Shown here one piece after another: positions 7,274 through 14,136 of a DNA stretch of 14,136 nt; position 1 is the first letter of the stretch; every line of letters starts with the position of its first letter. The DNA comes from Flavobacteriaceae bacterium (GTDB lineage Bacteria; Bacteroidota; Bacteroidia; Flavobacteriales; Flavobacteriaceae): contig JAENXB010000054.1 in NCBI GenBank assembly GCA_016649785.1, forward strand, positions 1 through 14,136. The letters run 5' to 3'. Position numbers and translations under genes: made by a program. The notes under the pieces were generated by a model that worked only from the letters and a program-made list of their open reading frames with translations, was not told the DNA's origin and made no database searches.

Positions 7274-8077
7274 TCAAAACCCCCGTTGTCTTTTTGCCTC
7301 AAAAATAAGGATTCCCGCAGCTACAGAAACATTCATGGAATCAATTTCCCCCTGCATAGGAATGATGATGTTTTGGGTGGAATTTTTGAGCCATTCCTCA
7401 CTTAATCCGGTATCCTCGGTTCCCACCACAATGGCGCAAGAATTCGTGAAATTCATCTCACTGTAATTTTTTGAAGCCTGTAAGGCAGCAGCATAAATGG
7501 CCACTTTCCTTTCCTTTAAAAATGCAATTATTTCTGAAGTGCTTCCCACCGCTAGTTTATTGGTAAACACACATCCCACGCTGGAACGAATAATATTGGG
7601 ATTGAACAGATCTGTTTTCGGATTGGCGATTAAAACCGCATCCACATTTGCGGCATCGGCCGTGCGCAACAATGCACCTATATTTCCCGGTTTCTCGGGA
7701 GCTTCAGCAACCAAAATCAGCAAATTTTCTGAATTTAACCGAAGATTATCCAAACTCAGATCCTTGGATTTTACAACGGCTATCAGTCCTTCGGTACTGC
7801 CGCGATATGCAATTTTATTGTAAACTTCAGTGGAAATTTCGGTAATCTCAGGCTGAAATCTGTTGTTATTAAGCAGAGCTGAAATTTGTTCTTCTGAGAA
7901 CAATTCAACGCAAAAATAAAGTTCCAAAATTTCAAATCCACCTTTAAGAGCGAGTGAGATCTCCCGAATTCCTTCAACCATAAAAACCCCTTCTTTTTTC
8001 CTGGCGCGTGATTTTTCCTGAAGTTGAAAAAGCCTTTTAATAGCCGGATTTTGAGCACTTGAAATTTGTTTGAACAT
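7274..8077 (-). CDS. SpoU/TrmH-family RNA 2'-O-methyltransferase
   Basis: A 267-residue SPOUT methyltransferase that uses S-adenosylmethionine to methylate a ribose 2'-OH in rRNA or tRNA. An N-terminal substrate-binding domain (about 1-105) includes SSAQNPAIKRLFQLQEKSR and EGVFMVEGIREI, typical of the TrmH/RlmB branch. The catalytic knot has all three SpoU motifs: motif 1 EKPGNIGALLRTADA (128-142, with Asn132 and Arg138), motif 2 VVGTEDTGLSEEW (217-229, with Glu221) and motif 3 IPMQGEIDSMNVSVAAG (239-255, with Asn249). Family and chemistry are clear, but the modified nucleotide cannot be told from sequence, so no symbol is given. The start is ATG. A -7 box at 8108-8115 suggests its own promoter. 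The pyrimidine-rich repeat array begins directly after the stop, so there is no ordinary terminator spacer. Confidence 0.93.
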   Translation of the reverse strand: MFKQISSAQNPAIKRLFQLQEKSRARKKEGVFMVEGIREISLALKGGFEILELYFCVELFSEEQISALLNNNRFQPEITEISTEVYNKIAYRGSTEGLIAVVKSKDLSLDNLRLNSENLLILVAEAPEKPGNIGALLRTADAANVDAVLIANPKTDLFNPNIIRSSVGCVFTNKLAVGSTSEIIAFLKERKVAIYAAALQASKNYSEMNFTNSCAIVVGTEDTGLSEEWLKNSTQNIIIPMQGEIDSMNVSVAAGILIFEAKRQRGF

Positions 8078-8107
8078 AATGCAAAATTAAGCAGATATAA
8101 ATTCCTG

Positions 8108-8115
8108 CAAATATA
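8108..8115 (-). promoter_or_regulatory. Putative -7 promoter box for the RNA methyltransferase gene
   Basis: The minus strand reads TATATTTG, matching TAnnTTTG exactly, 30 bases before the ATG. A 16-base near-palindrome (8121-8136) sits just upstream in the spacer. A second match (TAATTTTG) almost touches the ATG and is less plausible. No clear -33 element. Confidence 0.45.
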
Positions 8116-8149
8116 AATATCCTAAGAATTTTTAGGGAACAGGTTTTTT

Positions 8150-8163
8150 ACCCTGCCAGGGTT
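8150..8163. repeat. REP-like palindrome, ACCCTGCCAGGGT family, copy 1
   Basis: ACCCTG-C-CAGGGT is a perfect 6-bp inverted repeat around a single C, followed by T. The same core recurs at 8236-8250, 8256-8269 and, in part, 8281-8292. Confidence 0.8.
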
Positions 8164-8167
8164 ATAA

Positions 8168-8199
8168 AAACCTAACAGTATCAAAACCCCGTTAGGTTT
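8168..8199. repeat. REP-like palindrome, AAACCTAAC/GTTAGGTTT family
   Basis: AAACCTAAC (8168-8176) pairs perfectly with GTTAGGTTT (8191-8199) across a 14-base loop, giving a 9-bp stem. It is a different palindrome family from the CCCTGCCAGGG units on either side. Confidence 0.75.
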
Positions 8200-8235
8200 G
8201 GTAGTGTTTTTAACCCTTACCCCTTGTTGGTCCAT

Positions 8236-8269
8236 AACCCTGCCAGGGTTTTTTTACCCTGGCAGGGTT
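8236..8269. repeat. Composite 14-bp hairpin made of two REP-like units
   Basis: AACCCTGCCAGGGT (8236-8249) is the exact reverse complement of ACCCTGGCAGGGTT (8256-8269), with six T bases between them. Each arm is itself a near-palindrome, so it can fold as one long hairpin or two small ones. It lies 34 bases after the stop of the minus-strand amidohydrolase-like gene, where it could slow or end transcription or protect the 3' end. Confidence 0.8.
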
Positions 8270-8280
8270 GTGGGTTCAAA

Positions 8281-8292
8281 AACCCTGGCAGG
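8281..8292. repeat. Partial REP-like unit
   Basis: AACCCTGGCAGG is a third, truncated copy of the ACCCTGGCAGGGT unit, 11 bases after the upstream gene's stop codon. It is missing the last bases of the right arm and has GCTTG in their place. Confidence 0.65.
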
Positions 8293-8302
8293 CTTGTGTC
8301 AA

Positions 8303-9613
8303 TTATTTCTTCTGAGATTTATATTTGTCTGAATAGCGTTTATACAATTTGGTTTGATGGCTGTCCAAGCTTATTTCCCTGCCTTGAATAAAGGCGTGAG
8401 TGAGCTTATTGGTTCTCATATCCAAAGCATCCCCTTCGCTGATAAACAATGTGGCATCTTTCCCCCGTTCCAGGGTACCAACAATTGCATCTATCCCCAA
8501 TATTTTTGCCGTGTTGGAGGTGATCAGTTTTAATGCTTCTTCCTTATCCATTCCATTTGCGGCAACGGTACCGGCATAAAAGGGTAAATTCCGGGTGTTC
8601 ATGGTTTCCATCTGTCCGCTGCTTTCCAGTCCTACCAAAACTCCTTTTTCCTGAAGTATTTTTGCCATTTTATAGGTGATATCATAATCGTCATCATCCT
8701 GGTTTGGCTTGCTGTGGGGCCGTTGCGCGAGTACTGCAATATTGTTTTCCTTGAGTTTATCTGCAACTTTATGGGCATTGTAGGCACCTACAAGTACCAT
8801 TTCGGTTAAATTCTGATCTTTTTTAAACTGAATGGCATCCAAAATTTCTTTTTCGCCATCTACGTGCACAAATACCTTTTTTTTACCTGTAAACACGTTT
8901 TCCATGGCTTTATAAGGCAAATGCGTTTTCTTTTGGTTTCCTGCCAAATACGCTTTGGAATTGTTGAAAAAACGAGAGAGTTTTGAAACCTCTTCCTCAT
9001 ATTTTTTATTGAGCTTCATTCCCCGTTCTTCACCTTCCCACCACTTACCGTGGGTAAAACTGTTTGGCCAGTTGATATGCAAACCATCATCTTCCTTTAT
9101 CACGGCATCTTCCCAATTCCAGGCATCAAATTGTACAACCGAAGATGTTCCTGAAATGGTTCCTCCCCTGGGTGTGATCTGGCCAATTAATACTCCGTTA
9201 GGCCTCATACTTTCTACAATCCCGCTTTCAGCGTTATAAGCGATCAAACTTCTTATATGAGGCAACATTTCCCCAATTTCTTTCTGATCATCCGTAGATC
9301 TTATAGCGGCGACTTCTACCAAACCTAAGGTGGTATTTGGAGCTATAAATCCTGGATATATGTGTTTCCCCTCGGCATTGATGATCTTTCCGCGATATGC
9401 CATTTTGGTAGTTCTGGCATCCAGCACCTGGGTCAGTTTTCCATTTTCAAAAATTATCAAACTGTATTCTATTGTTTCCCCGTTCCCAATATGAGCAGTA
9501 GCACCAACTATGGTTACCGCCTCAGTTTGTTTTGGCGCAGGGGTTTGTTGCGCATATAGGCTTTCTGAGATAGCTATTATTGCGATTACAAGTATTATTT
9601 TAAATTTTTTCAT
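8303..9613 (-). CDS. Exported amidohydrolase-like protein lacking the HxH metal motif
   Basis: 436 residues from the chosen ATG (9611-9613). Residues 1-22 are a signal peptide (KKFKIILVIAIIAI then YAQ), so the protein is exported. The amidohydrolase fold is visible in a start module (TIVGATAHIGNGETIEYSLI, then EGKHIYPGFI at 81-90) and a C-terminal module (TSNTAKILGI, VGTLERGKDATLFI at 378-391). Where active members read PGFIDxHxH, this one has PGFIAPNTT (87-95), so both histidines and the preceding Asp are gone. His250 (VFVHVDG) matches the later His region, but the usual SD/TD near the end reads GLESSGQ. It is therefore probably a non-canonical or inactive member. An open frame extends 21 codons upstream but overlaps the previous gene and would bury the signal peptide. 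The gene starts 10 bases after the larger amidohydrolase gene's stop, so translation is probably coupled and the products may work together. Confidence 0.88.
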   Translation of the reverse strand: MKKFKIILVIAIIAISESLYAQQTPAPKQTEAVTIVGATAHIGNGETIEYSLIIFENGKLTQVLDARTTKMAYRGKIINAEGKHIYPGFIAPNTTLGLVEVAAIRSTDDQKEIGEMLPHIRSLIAYNAESGIVESMRPNGVLIGQITPRGGTISGTSSVVQFDAWNWEDAVIKEDDGLHINWPNSFTHGKWWEGEERGMKLNKKYEEEVSKLSRFFNNSKAYLAGNQKKTHLPYKAMENVFTGKKKVFVHVDGEKEILDAIQFKKDQNLTEMVLVGAYNAHKVADKLKENNIAVLAQRPHSKPNQDDDDYDITYKMAKILQEKGVLVGLESSGQMETMNTRNLPFYAGTVAANGMDKEEALKLITSNTAKILGIDAIVGTLERGKDATLFISEGDALDMRTNKLTHAFIQGREISLDSHQTKLYKRYSDKYKSQKK

Positions 9614-9623
9614 GGCTTTTCTA

Positions 9624-12587
9624 TTAGTAAATTTCCAGGGTGTCACAGTGAATATCTTGTTCCTCCTTTTTAACAACAGGTTTGGTTTTTTCGCCTTTGT
9701 TTTTTTCCTGAAGCATTTGTCCCGTCAACAAGTTCTTTTGCCGGGCGATATCTTCCCGCATTTTTAGGTCTTTTTCCAAATCAAAATAAACAACACCTTC
9801 AATTAAGGTTTTTTCGGCTTTTGAATAAACCGATAAGGGATGGCCTGTCCATAAAACCACATCGGCATCTTTTCCGGGTTGGATGCTGCCTACATATTGA
9901 TCAATATGCAGGAGTTTTGCCGGATTCAAGGTTACAAATTTCCAGGCTTCTTCTTCCGGAACATCACCGTATTTAACGCTTTTTGCAGCTTCCTGATTCA
10001 ACCTGCGGCTCATTTCACTATCATCACTGTTTATAGCCACCGTGAGTTCGGCATCGTACATTATCGCGGCATTGTAAGGAATCGCATCTTTTACTTCGTA
10101 TTTATATGCCCACCAATCAGAAAAAGTTGAAGCACCTATCCCGTGTTCTTTCATTTTATCGGCCACCTTATATCCCTCCAGAATGTGGGTAAAAGTATTG
10201 ATCCTGAAGCCGAAAGATTCCGCGACCTTCATTAGCATATTGATCTCGCTTTGAACATAGGAATGGCAGGTTATAAAACGTTCCCCGTTCAGGATCTCCA
10301 CCAGGGTTTCCATTTCGATATCTTTTCTGAAATTTTTATCGCTTTTCTTTGTCTGTTCATAATTCTTTGCCCGGCTGAAATAGTCCATATAAACCTGTTC
10401 CACGCCCATTCTTGATTGAGGGAATCGGCTGGTGCTTCCCCAATTGGATTGTTTTACGTTTTCGCCCAATGCAAATTTGATGAATTTTGGAGCTGCTTCA
10501 AAGATCATGTCATTGGCAGTAGAACCCCATTTTAATCTTAATATAGCTGAACGCCCGCCAATTGGGTTGGCCGAACCGTGCAATAACTGAACAGTTGTAA
10601 CTCCTCCGGCAAGGTTTCTGTAAATATTGATATCAGTTGGATCGATGGCATCTTCCATACTTACCTCAGCGCTGGAGTTTTGACCGGATTCATTGATGGA
10701 GGAACCCGCAATATGTGAATGTTCATCTATAATTCCGGAAGTCAGGTGCTTTCCGGTAGCATCTATCACCCTTGCATTTCCGGCATTTAAACTCTTTCCT
10801 ATTCCGGAGATCTTTCCGTTTTGGATCAACACATCGGTGTTTTCCAGAACACCATCTTTTGTATTGGTCCAAACCGTCGCATTTTTAAATAAAATGTTTT
10901 CTTGTTTCGGAAGAACATCAAAACCATATGCCATATTTGGGAAAGTTACGGGCAGGACATCATATATGTCATTTTTCTTTTTATCATCTAAACTGCTTGC
11001 ATCCCCTGTTTTTATAGCCGTAAAAGTAGTTTCGGATCCATTGTTAAGAATAGCTTTTCCCGAAATTTGATCGGTTTTTGAAGGAATTTTTGCTACCAAT
11101 CTTATAAATTCGGTTTTTGTGGTGTCTACGGAAGAAAGCAGCAAATTCAACCAGGTATCCTCATAAGTAATTTTCGACTTGATCTTGGTTTCTGCCAGTT
11201 TCACTTCAACTTTTGGTGAGCCCGGTTTTCCGGTGATCTTTAGATCATATTCATTTCCGGAAACCTTTAATTTATAATTGCCCGCAAGGTTCACTCTATT
11301 TATGTTTTCAAGCACTTTTCTTTGTCCTTGTACCCAATTTTCATATAAAATGGTTTCTTCCTCAAAAAAATCCCCGGAGGTGATCAGGAAATTTGCCCAG
11401 GCGCCTTCTTTTAAAACGCCCAGTTTATTTTCCTGGCCTAAAATTTTGGCAGGAGTGGTTGTTAAGGCAGCCAACGCAGCTTTTTTATCAAGGCCGTAAG
11501 AAATCGCTTTTAAGAGATTGGTTTTAAATTTTTTCTCATCTTTTAAATTGTAGGCAGTCAAAACAAAAGGGATCTCATTTTGTGCCAGCATTTTCAAATT
11601 GGCCGGTGCCTGATTCCAACGTTTCATATCCTGCAAACTCACATAGTTGGCCAAAAAAGGATTTTCTACATCATAAGCATCGGGAAAATCCAGAGGGATT
11701 ATTAAGGTAGCATTGGTATTTTTTATTTCTTTCAGGCCTTCAAATTCGTTTCCGCTTCCAAAGATCACATATTGAATTCCAAATTCGTCCCCAACCTTAT
11801 CTGCCCGCAATACATCCAACAGGTTATCGGTTTTGAAGATCTGTATAAGGTCTTTGTTTTTGTTCAATGCTTCCAGTGAAAGATCGTTATATTGTGCATT
11901 TCCCTTGGGATACCAGTTGGCATCCAAATAGGTTTGGCGCAGCAAAGCCATAGCGCCCATAATGGAAGTAGGGTAGGATTGGCGGGATTGAACACTTTTA
12001 TCAAAGGATAGGTATTGGGCCGAGCGATCTTTAAGAATCCGGTCGCCCTCTGTCCCTTCGGTATTTAAGGTGACCAACATTCCGGTCCCGCGAATAATTC
12101 CGTCTGGGAAATGTGTGTTTACTGCCCCAAATCCGATTTTCTGAAGTTTTTCTGCGTCAGCTTTATCGAATGTAAAAAGCTTTGCAGAGTTGGTTTCGGG
12201 ACGAATATGATCATTCCAGTAATATCCTTCCCTTCCGGCATCGTATTGTGGTTGGTTATTGTCGCTTTCAGCTTTTACGGGTTTTTTAATTCCAAATTCG
12301 CTGTAGATATCAATAAAGGAAGGATAAACTTCTTTTCCTTCCAGATCTATTTGCACAGAGTTTTCTGGAATGCTGATGGATTTGCCAATTGCAGTGATCT
12401 TACCGCTTTTAATGGCAAACATTCCGTTTTCTATAACCGTATTGGGATCTATATGGATCTTTGCATTTTTGAAAACAGTGTAATTGGTATTGACCGATTT
12501 TACGCCGTCGTTTTGCGGAAAATATTGCTGTGCCTGAATGCCAAAACCTGCCAGAAATAGGATAAACGGTAGAAATTTGAATTTCAT
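9624..12587 (-). CDS. Exported tandem amidohydrolase with one degenerate and one intact module
   Basis: 987 residues. Residues 1-20 are a signal peptide ending IQAQ. Module 1 (about 35-430) has the family's beta-rich entry and C-terminal features (PAKILGQENKLGVLKEGAWANF), but the metal motif position reads YPSFIDIYSE (88-97) instead of PGFIDxHxH, so it is degenerate. A linker of about 430-560 joins it to module 2 (about 563-950), which looks active: IIDEHSH (His623, His625), KFALGENVK (Lys712), TCHSY (His775), THILEG (His801), AINSDDSE (Asp855/856), then NPAKLLHI and VGSIQPGKDADVVLW. This pattern resembles the imidazolonepropionase-like, peptidase-related amidohydrolases. The substrate is unknown; peptide-like or cyclic amides are plausible. 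A near-match to a promoter (minus strand, TAAATTTC at 12636-12643, TTG at 12665-12667) lies upstream. It is co-transcribed with the next amidohydrolase-like gene. Confidence 0.92.
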   Translation of the reverse strand: MKFKFLPFILFLAGFGIQAQQYFPQNDGVKSVNTNYTVFKNAKIHIDPNTVIENGMFAIKSGKITAIGKSISIPENSVQIDLEGKEVYPSFIDIYSEFGIKKPVKAESDNNQPQYDAGREGYYWNDHIRPETNSAKLFTFDKADAEKLQKIGFGAVNTHFPDGIIRGTGMLVTLNTEGTEGDRILKDRSAQYLSFDKSVQSRQSYPTSIMGAMALLRQTYLDANWYPKGNAQYNDLSLEALNKNKDLIQIFKTDNLLDVLRADKVGDEFGIQYVIFGSGNEFEGLKEIKNTNATLIIPLDFPDAYDVENPFLANYVSLQDMKRWNQAPANLKMLAQNEIPFVLTAYNLKDEKKFKTNLLKAISYGLDKKAALAALTTTPAKILGQENKLGVLKEGAWANFLITSGDFFEEETILYENWVQGQRKVLENINRVNLAGNYKLKVSGNEYDLKITGKPGSPKVEVKLAETKIKSKITYEDTWLNLLLSSVDTTKTEFIRLVAKIPSKTDQISGKAILNNGSETTFTAIKTGDASSLDDKKKNDIYDVLPVTFPNMAYGFDVLPKQENILFKNATVWTNTKDGVLENTDVLIQNGKISGIGKSLNAGNARVIDATGKHLTSGIIDEHSHIAGSSINESGQNSSAEVSMEDAIDPTDINIYRNLAGGVTTVQLLHGSANPIGGRSAILRLKWGSTANDMIFEAAPKFIKFALGENVKQSNWGSTSRFPQSRMGVEQVYMDYFSRAKNYEQTKKSDKNFRKDIEMETLVEILNGERFITCHSYVQSEINMLMKVAESFGFRINTFTHILEGYKVADKMKEHGIGASTFSDWWAYKYEVKDAIPYNAAIMYDAELTVAINSDDSEMSRRLNQEAAKSVKYGDVPEEEAWKFVTLNPAKLLHIDQYVGSIQPGKDADVVLWTGHPLSVYSKAEKTLIEGVVYFDLEKDLKMREDIARQKNLLTGQMLQEKNKGEKTKPVVKKEEQDIHCDTLEIY

Positions 12588-12670
12588 AAATGAATGGGGT
12601 TAATGAATGGATTTATTCTGAAATTTTTAAAAGCTGAAATTTAAGAAAATTTTAATAAACAGCGCAAGGT

Positions 12671-13744
12671 CTAGAACGCATTCTCCACATCATCGAAATA
12701 ATTGACCAAAAGGGCCACCACATAACTATAGCTTTTCATTCCATCCTCCTGGTTATTGGCTTTTAAAAACCCGCTGTAGGTGAATTGAAAAATAAATTCG
12801 AAAGGATTTTGATGAAGTATCCAGAATTCCCGAACCTCCTTATAATTTGCCATAATCCCGGGGTTGATGGTCTTTAATAAAGTTTCGGCCTTATTACAAT
12901 CCCGGATATATAATTCGTTTAAACAATACCGAAGGGCAAAGGTCAATCCGGAATACCGGAAATATGGATCCGGGTGTTTTATCGTGGCCAGGCAAGCTAT
13001 AAAGTTGGCTTCATTTTCTTTGGCAAAACCCAATTGATGGCCAATTTCATGACTTGCAGTTGTGGGCAGTTTATAATTTATTATTTGCGTATTTACCTGG
13101 GCTTCATTCGTGAGCGGATTTAAATATCCGTTAAATCCCATATAGGTTAGGGGAATGCTAAATAAAGAGGGTTTTAAACTCTTCCCGTGATAAGTAAGTT
13201 TGGGATATTCGGTGCTTAGGAAATCAAACCCGTCAATGGTTTTTTTAAGGATTTTGGTTTTTCTAAAATTATATGGCACTAAAGACGAATCGTTATGCAT
13301 CAGTTCACGATGTACCTCATTAGATCTTTTAATAAGGGTTTCGGTAAGCAATACCAGTTCTTCAGTAGTATAGGTGTTTTTTATTTTTAGTGTTTTGTGA
13401 AGTGGCAACCGGTAATAATTCAATCCCCAAAACAGATGAAAACAAAAATAAATAATTGAGAATATGGCGAAAAAATCAATTACCCATTTCCGCGGATTTT
13501 TGAACCTGGTATTAATTCTAATTACGATCCATCTAATAATGGAAAAAATCAAAAAAGTATACAACAGATCTCCCAGGGAAAATGGTAATACCCCCAGGGA
13601 AAACCGCATAATCTTTGAAATATGGGGATACAATCCGGTGCTGTACCAGTTTTCGATAAAGGTTGGATAACCGGAAATGATCCTGATCGCCACATATTGC
13701 AGTGGCAGTAAAATGGCTAAAATGATTCCGGCTTTATTTTTCAC
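12671..13744 (-). CDS. DUF3810 membrane protein with HEIGH zinc-peptidase motif
   Basis: 357 residues. Three hydrophobic helices occupy about residues 5-24, 54-76 and 88-108 and would anchor the protein in the inner membrane. The soluble C-terminal part has TTASHEIGHQLGFAKENEANF (HEIGH at 232-236, with Glu243/Glu245 as a candidate third zinc ligand), a gluzincin-like arrangement. This matches DUF3810, a family of uncharacterised function seen in Bacteroidota and Firmicutes. The start is GTG (13742-13744). A TAA lies in frame two codons upstream, and the next Met would cut into the first helix region (residue 46). The best minus-strand promoter box nearby (13757-13764) misses one base of TAnnTTTG. 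The gene ends 83 bases before the large amidohydrolase gene, same strand, so an operon is possible but not shown. Protease activity is inference from the motif. Confidence 0.88.
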   Translation of the reverse strand: MKNKAGIILAILLPLQYVAIRIISGYPTFIENWYSTGLYPHISKIMRFSLGVLPFSLGDLLYTFLIFSIIRWIVIRINTRFKNPRKWVIDFFAIFSIIYFCFHLFWGLNYYRLPLHKTLKIKNTYTTEELVLLTETLIKRSNEVHRELMHNDSSLVPYNFRKTKILKKTIDGFDFLSTEYPKLTYHGKSLKPSLFSIPLTYMGFNGYLNPLTNEAQVNTQIINYKLPTTASHEIGHQLGFAKENEANFIACLATIKHPDPYFRYSGLTFALRYCLNELYIRDCNKAETLLKTINPGIMANYKEVREFWILHQNPFEFIFQFTYSGFLKANNQEDGMKSYSYVVALLVNYFDDVENAF

Positions 13745-13803
13745 GGGTTAAAATTACAAACTAATAAAGGAGGAACAAATTTTCGTGCTTTGTTAATTAC
13801 CAA

Positions 13804-13811
13804 TATCTTTG
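13804..13811 (+). promoter_or_regulatory. Putative -7 promoter box for pepD
   Basis: TATCTTTG matches the Bacteroidota TAnnTTTG consensus exactly and ends 30 bases before the pepD ATG, a sensible leader length. A TTTG occurs upstream (within 13789-13795) but closer than the usual spacing of about 19 bases, so the -33 part is unconvincing. Confidence 0.5.
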
Positions 13812-13841
13812 TGAAATTACCGAATTATTAAATATCTATAT

Positions 13842-14136
13842 ATGAATGAAGAAATAAGAGCCCAGGAGCCAAAAAATCTCTGGAGCAATTTTGCCGATTT
13901 GAACGAAGTACCACGTCCTTCAAAGAAAGAAGAACGGGTAATTGAATTTATAAAAAATTTTGGTAAGCATTTGAAATTGGAAACCCTTGTAGACAAGGTA
14001 GGCAACGTGATTATCAAAAAACCTGCAACCAAAGGGATGGAAAACAGGAAACCTGTGGTTTTACAGTCACACCTGGATATGGTGCACCAAAAAAACAACA
14101 GTACCAATTTTAATTTTGATACCCAGGGAATTGATA
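13842..14136 (+). CDS. pepD: Aminoacyl-histidine dipeptidase (M20 family), N-terminal part, cut by the window edge
   Basis: 98 complete codons are visible, and the gene runs off the right edge. The start of the protein (MNEEIRAQEPKNLWSNFADL, then NEVPRPSKKEERVIEFI) and the first metal-site motif VVLQSHLDMVHQK (73-85, with His78 and Asp80) are hallmarks of PepD, the cytosolic Xaa-His dipeptidase/carnosinase-like enzyme of clan MH. It cleaves dipeptides, using two zinc ions in the family. No signal peptide, so cytosolic. It is the only plus-strand gene in the window and diverges from the DUF3810 gene across 97 bases (13745-13841). The rest of the catalytic residues lie outside the window. Confidence 0.93.
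   Translation, partial: MNEEIRAQEPKNLWSNFADLNEVPRPSKKEERVIEFIKNFGKHLKLETLVDKVGNVIIKKPATKGMENRKPVVLQSHLDMVHQKNNSTNFNFDTQGID

Noticed and set aside
9614..9676. A 21-codon upstream extension of the smaller amidohydrolase-like gene
   Set aside because: It overlaps the 3' end of the preceding gene and would put a charged leader before the signal peptide; the inner ATG at 9613 fits far better.
12111..12560. A 149-residue plus-strand open frame
   Set aside because: It is antisense to the N-terminal part of the large amidohydrolase, which has a signal peptide and continuous homology-like features on the minus strand.
13766..13773. A strong SD-like AAAGGAGG on the plus strand
   Set aside because: The following GTG opens a frame of only three codons, it lies upstream of the pepD -7 box, and Bacteroidota rarely use such sites. 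Probably chance.
13817..14107. A 96-residue minus-strand open frame
   Set aside because: It is antisense to pepD, whose motifs (LQSHLDMV) are clear on the plus strand.

Overview
The window is low-GC DNA that reads like the chromosome of a member of the Bacteroidota, most likely a marine or environmental Flavobacteriaceae. The evidence is indirect but consistent: AT-rich intergenic sequence, almost no Shine-Dalgarno sequences, -7 promoter boxes that fit TAnnTTTG, export signals ending in Ala-Gln, and gene types seen in this phylum (OstA-like protein, DUF3810, a paired exported amidohydrolase set). I did not try to fix the genus.

Eight genes lie on the minus strand and one on the plus strand at the right edge. 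Bases 1-1152 hold the N-terminal 384 codons of an OstA/LptA-like envelope protein with a TTG start. A 14-bp inverted repeat (1241-1278) separates it from a compact minus-strand operon, 6557 down to 1301. In transcription order this operon encodes a Ste24-type M48 membrane protease (TTG start), a bifunctional (p)ppGpp synthetase/hydrolase, a Fur-family regulator and adenylosuccinate synthetase (purA), with gaps of 35, 27 and 17 bases.

Bases 6558-7273 carry no credible gene. They hold two arrays of imperfect direct repeats: a unit of about 128 bp built on an AGCCACGAAT motif, then a G-poor, pyrimidine-rich unit of about 106 bp that runs up to the stop codon of a SpoU/TrmH RNA methyltransferase gene (7274-8077). 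Bases 8078-8302 hold a cluster of REP-like palindromes of two families (ACCCTGCCAGGGT and AAACCTAAC/GTTAGGTTT).

Bases 8303-12587 encode two exported amidohydrolase-family proteins, 10 bases apart. Together they contain three amidohydrolase modules, and only one keeps the HxH metal motif. Next is a DUF3810 membrane protein with an HEIGH zinc-peptidase motif (GTG start). Diverging from it on the plus strand is the first part of pepD, a cytosolic M20-family dipeptidase, behind a good TAnnTTTG promoter box.

Most of the window is housekeeping. I found no defence system, prophage, insertion sequence, CRISPR array, tRNA or rRNA. The parts most worth a second look are the two repeat arrays, the REP-like cluster, the degenerate amidohydrolase modules, and the operon joining (p)ppGpp metabolism, a Cys-poor Fur homologue and purA.
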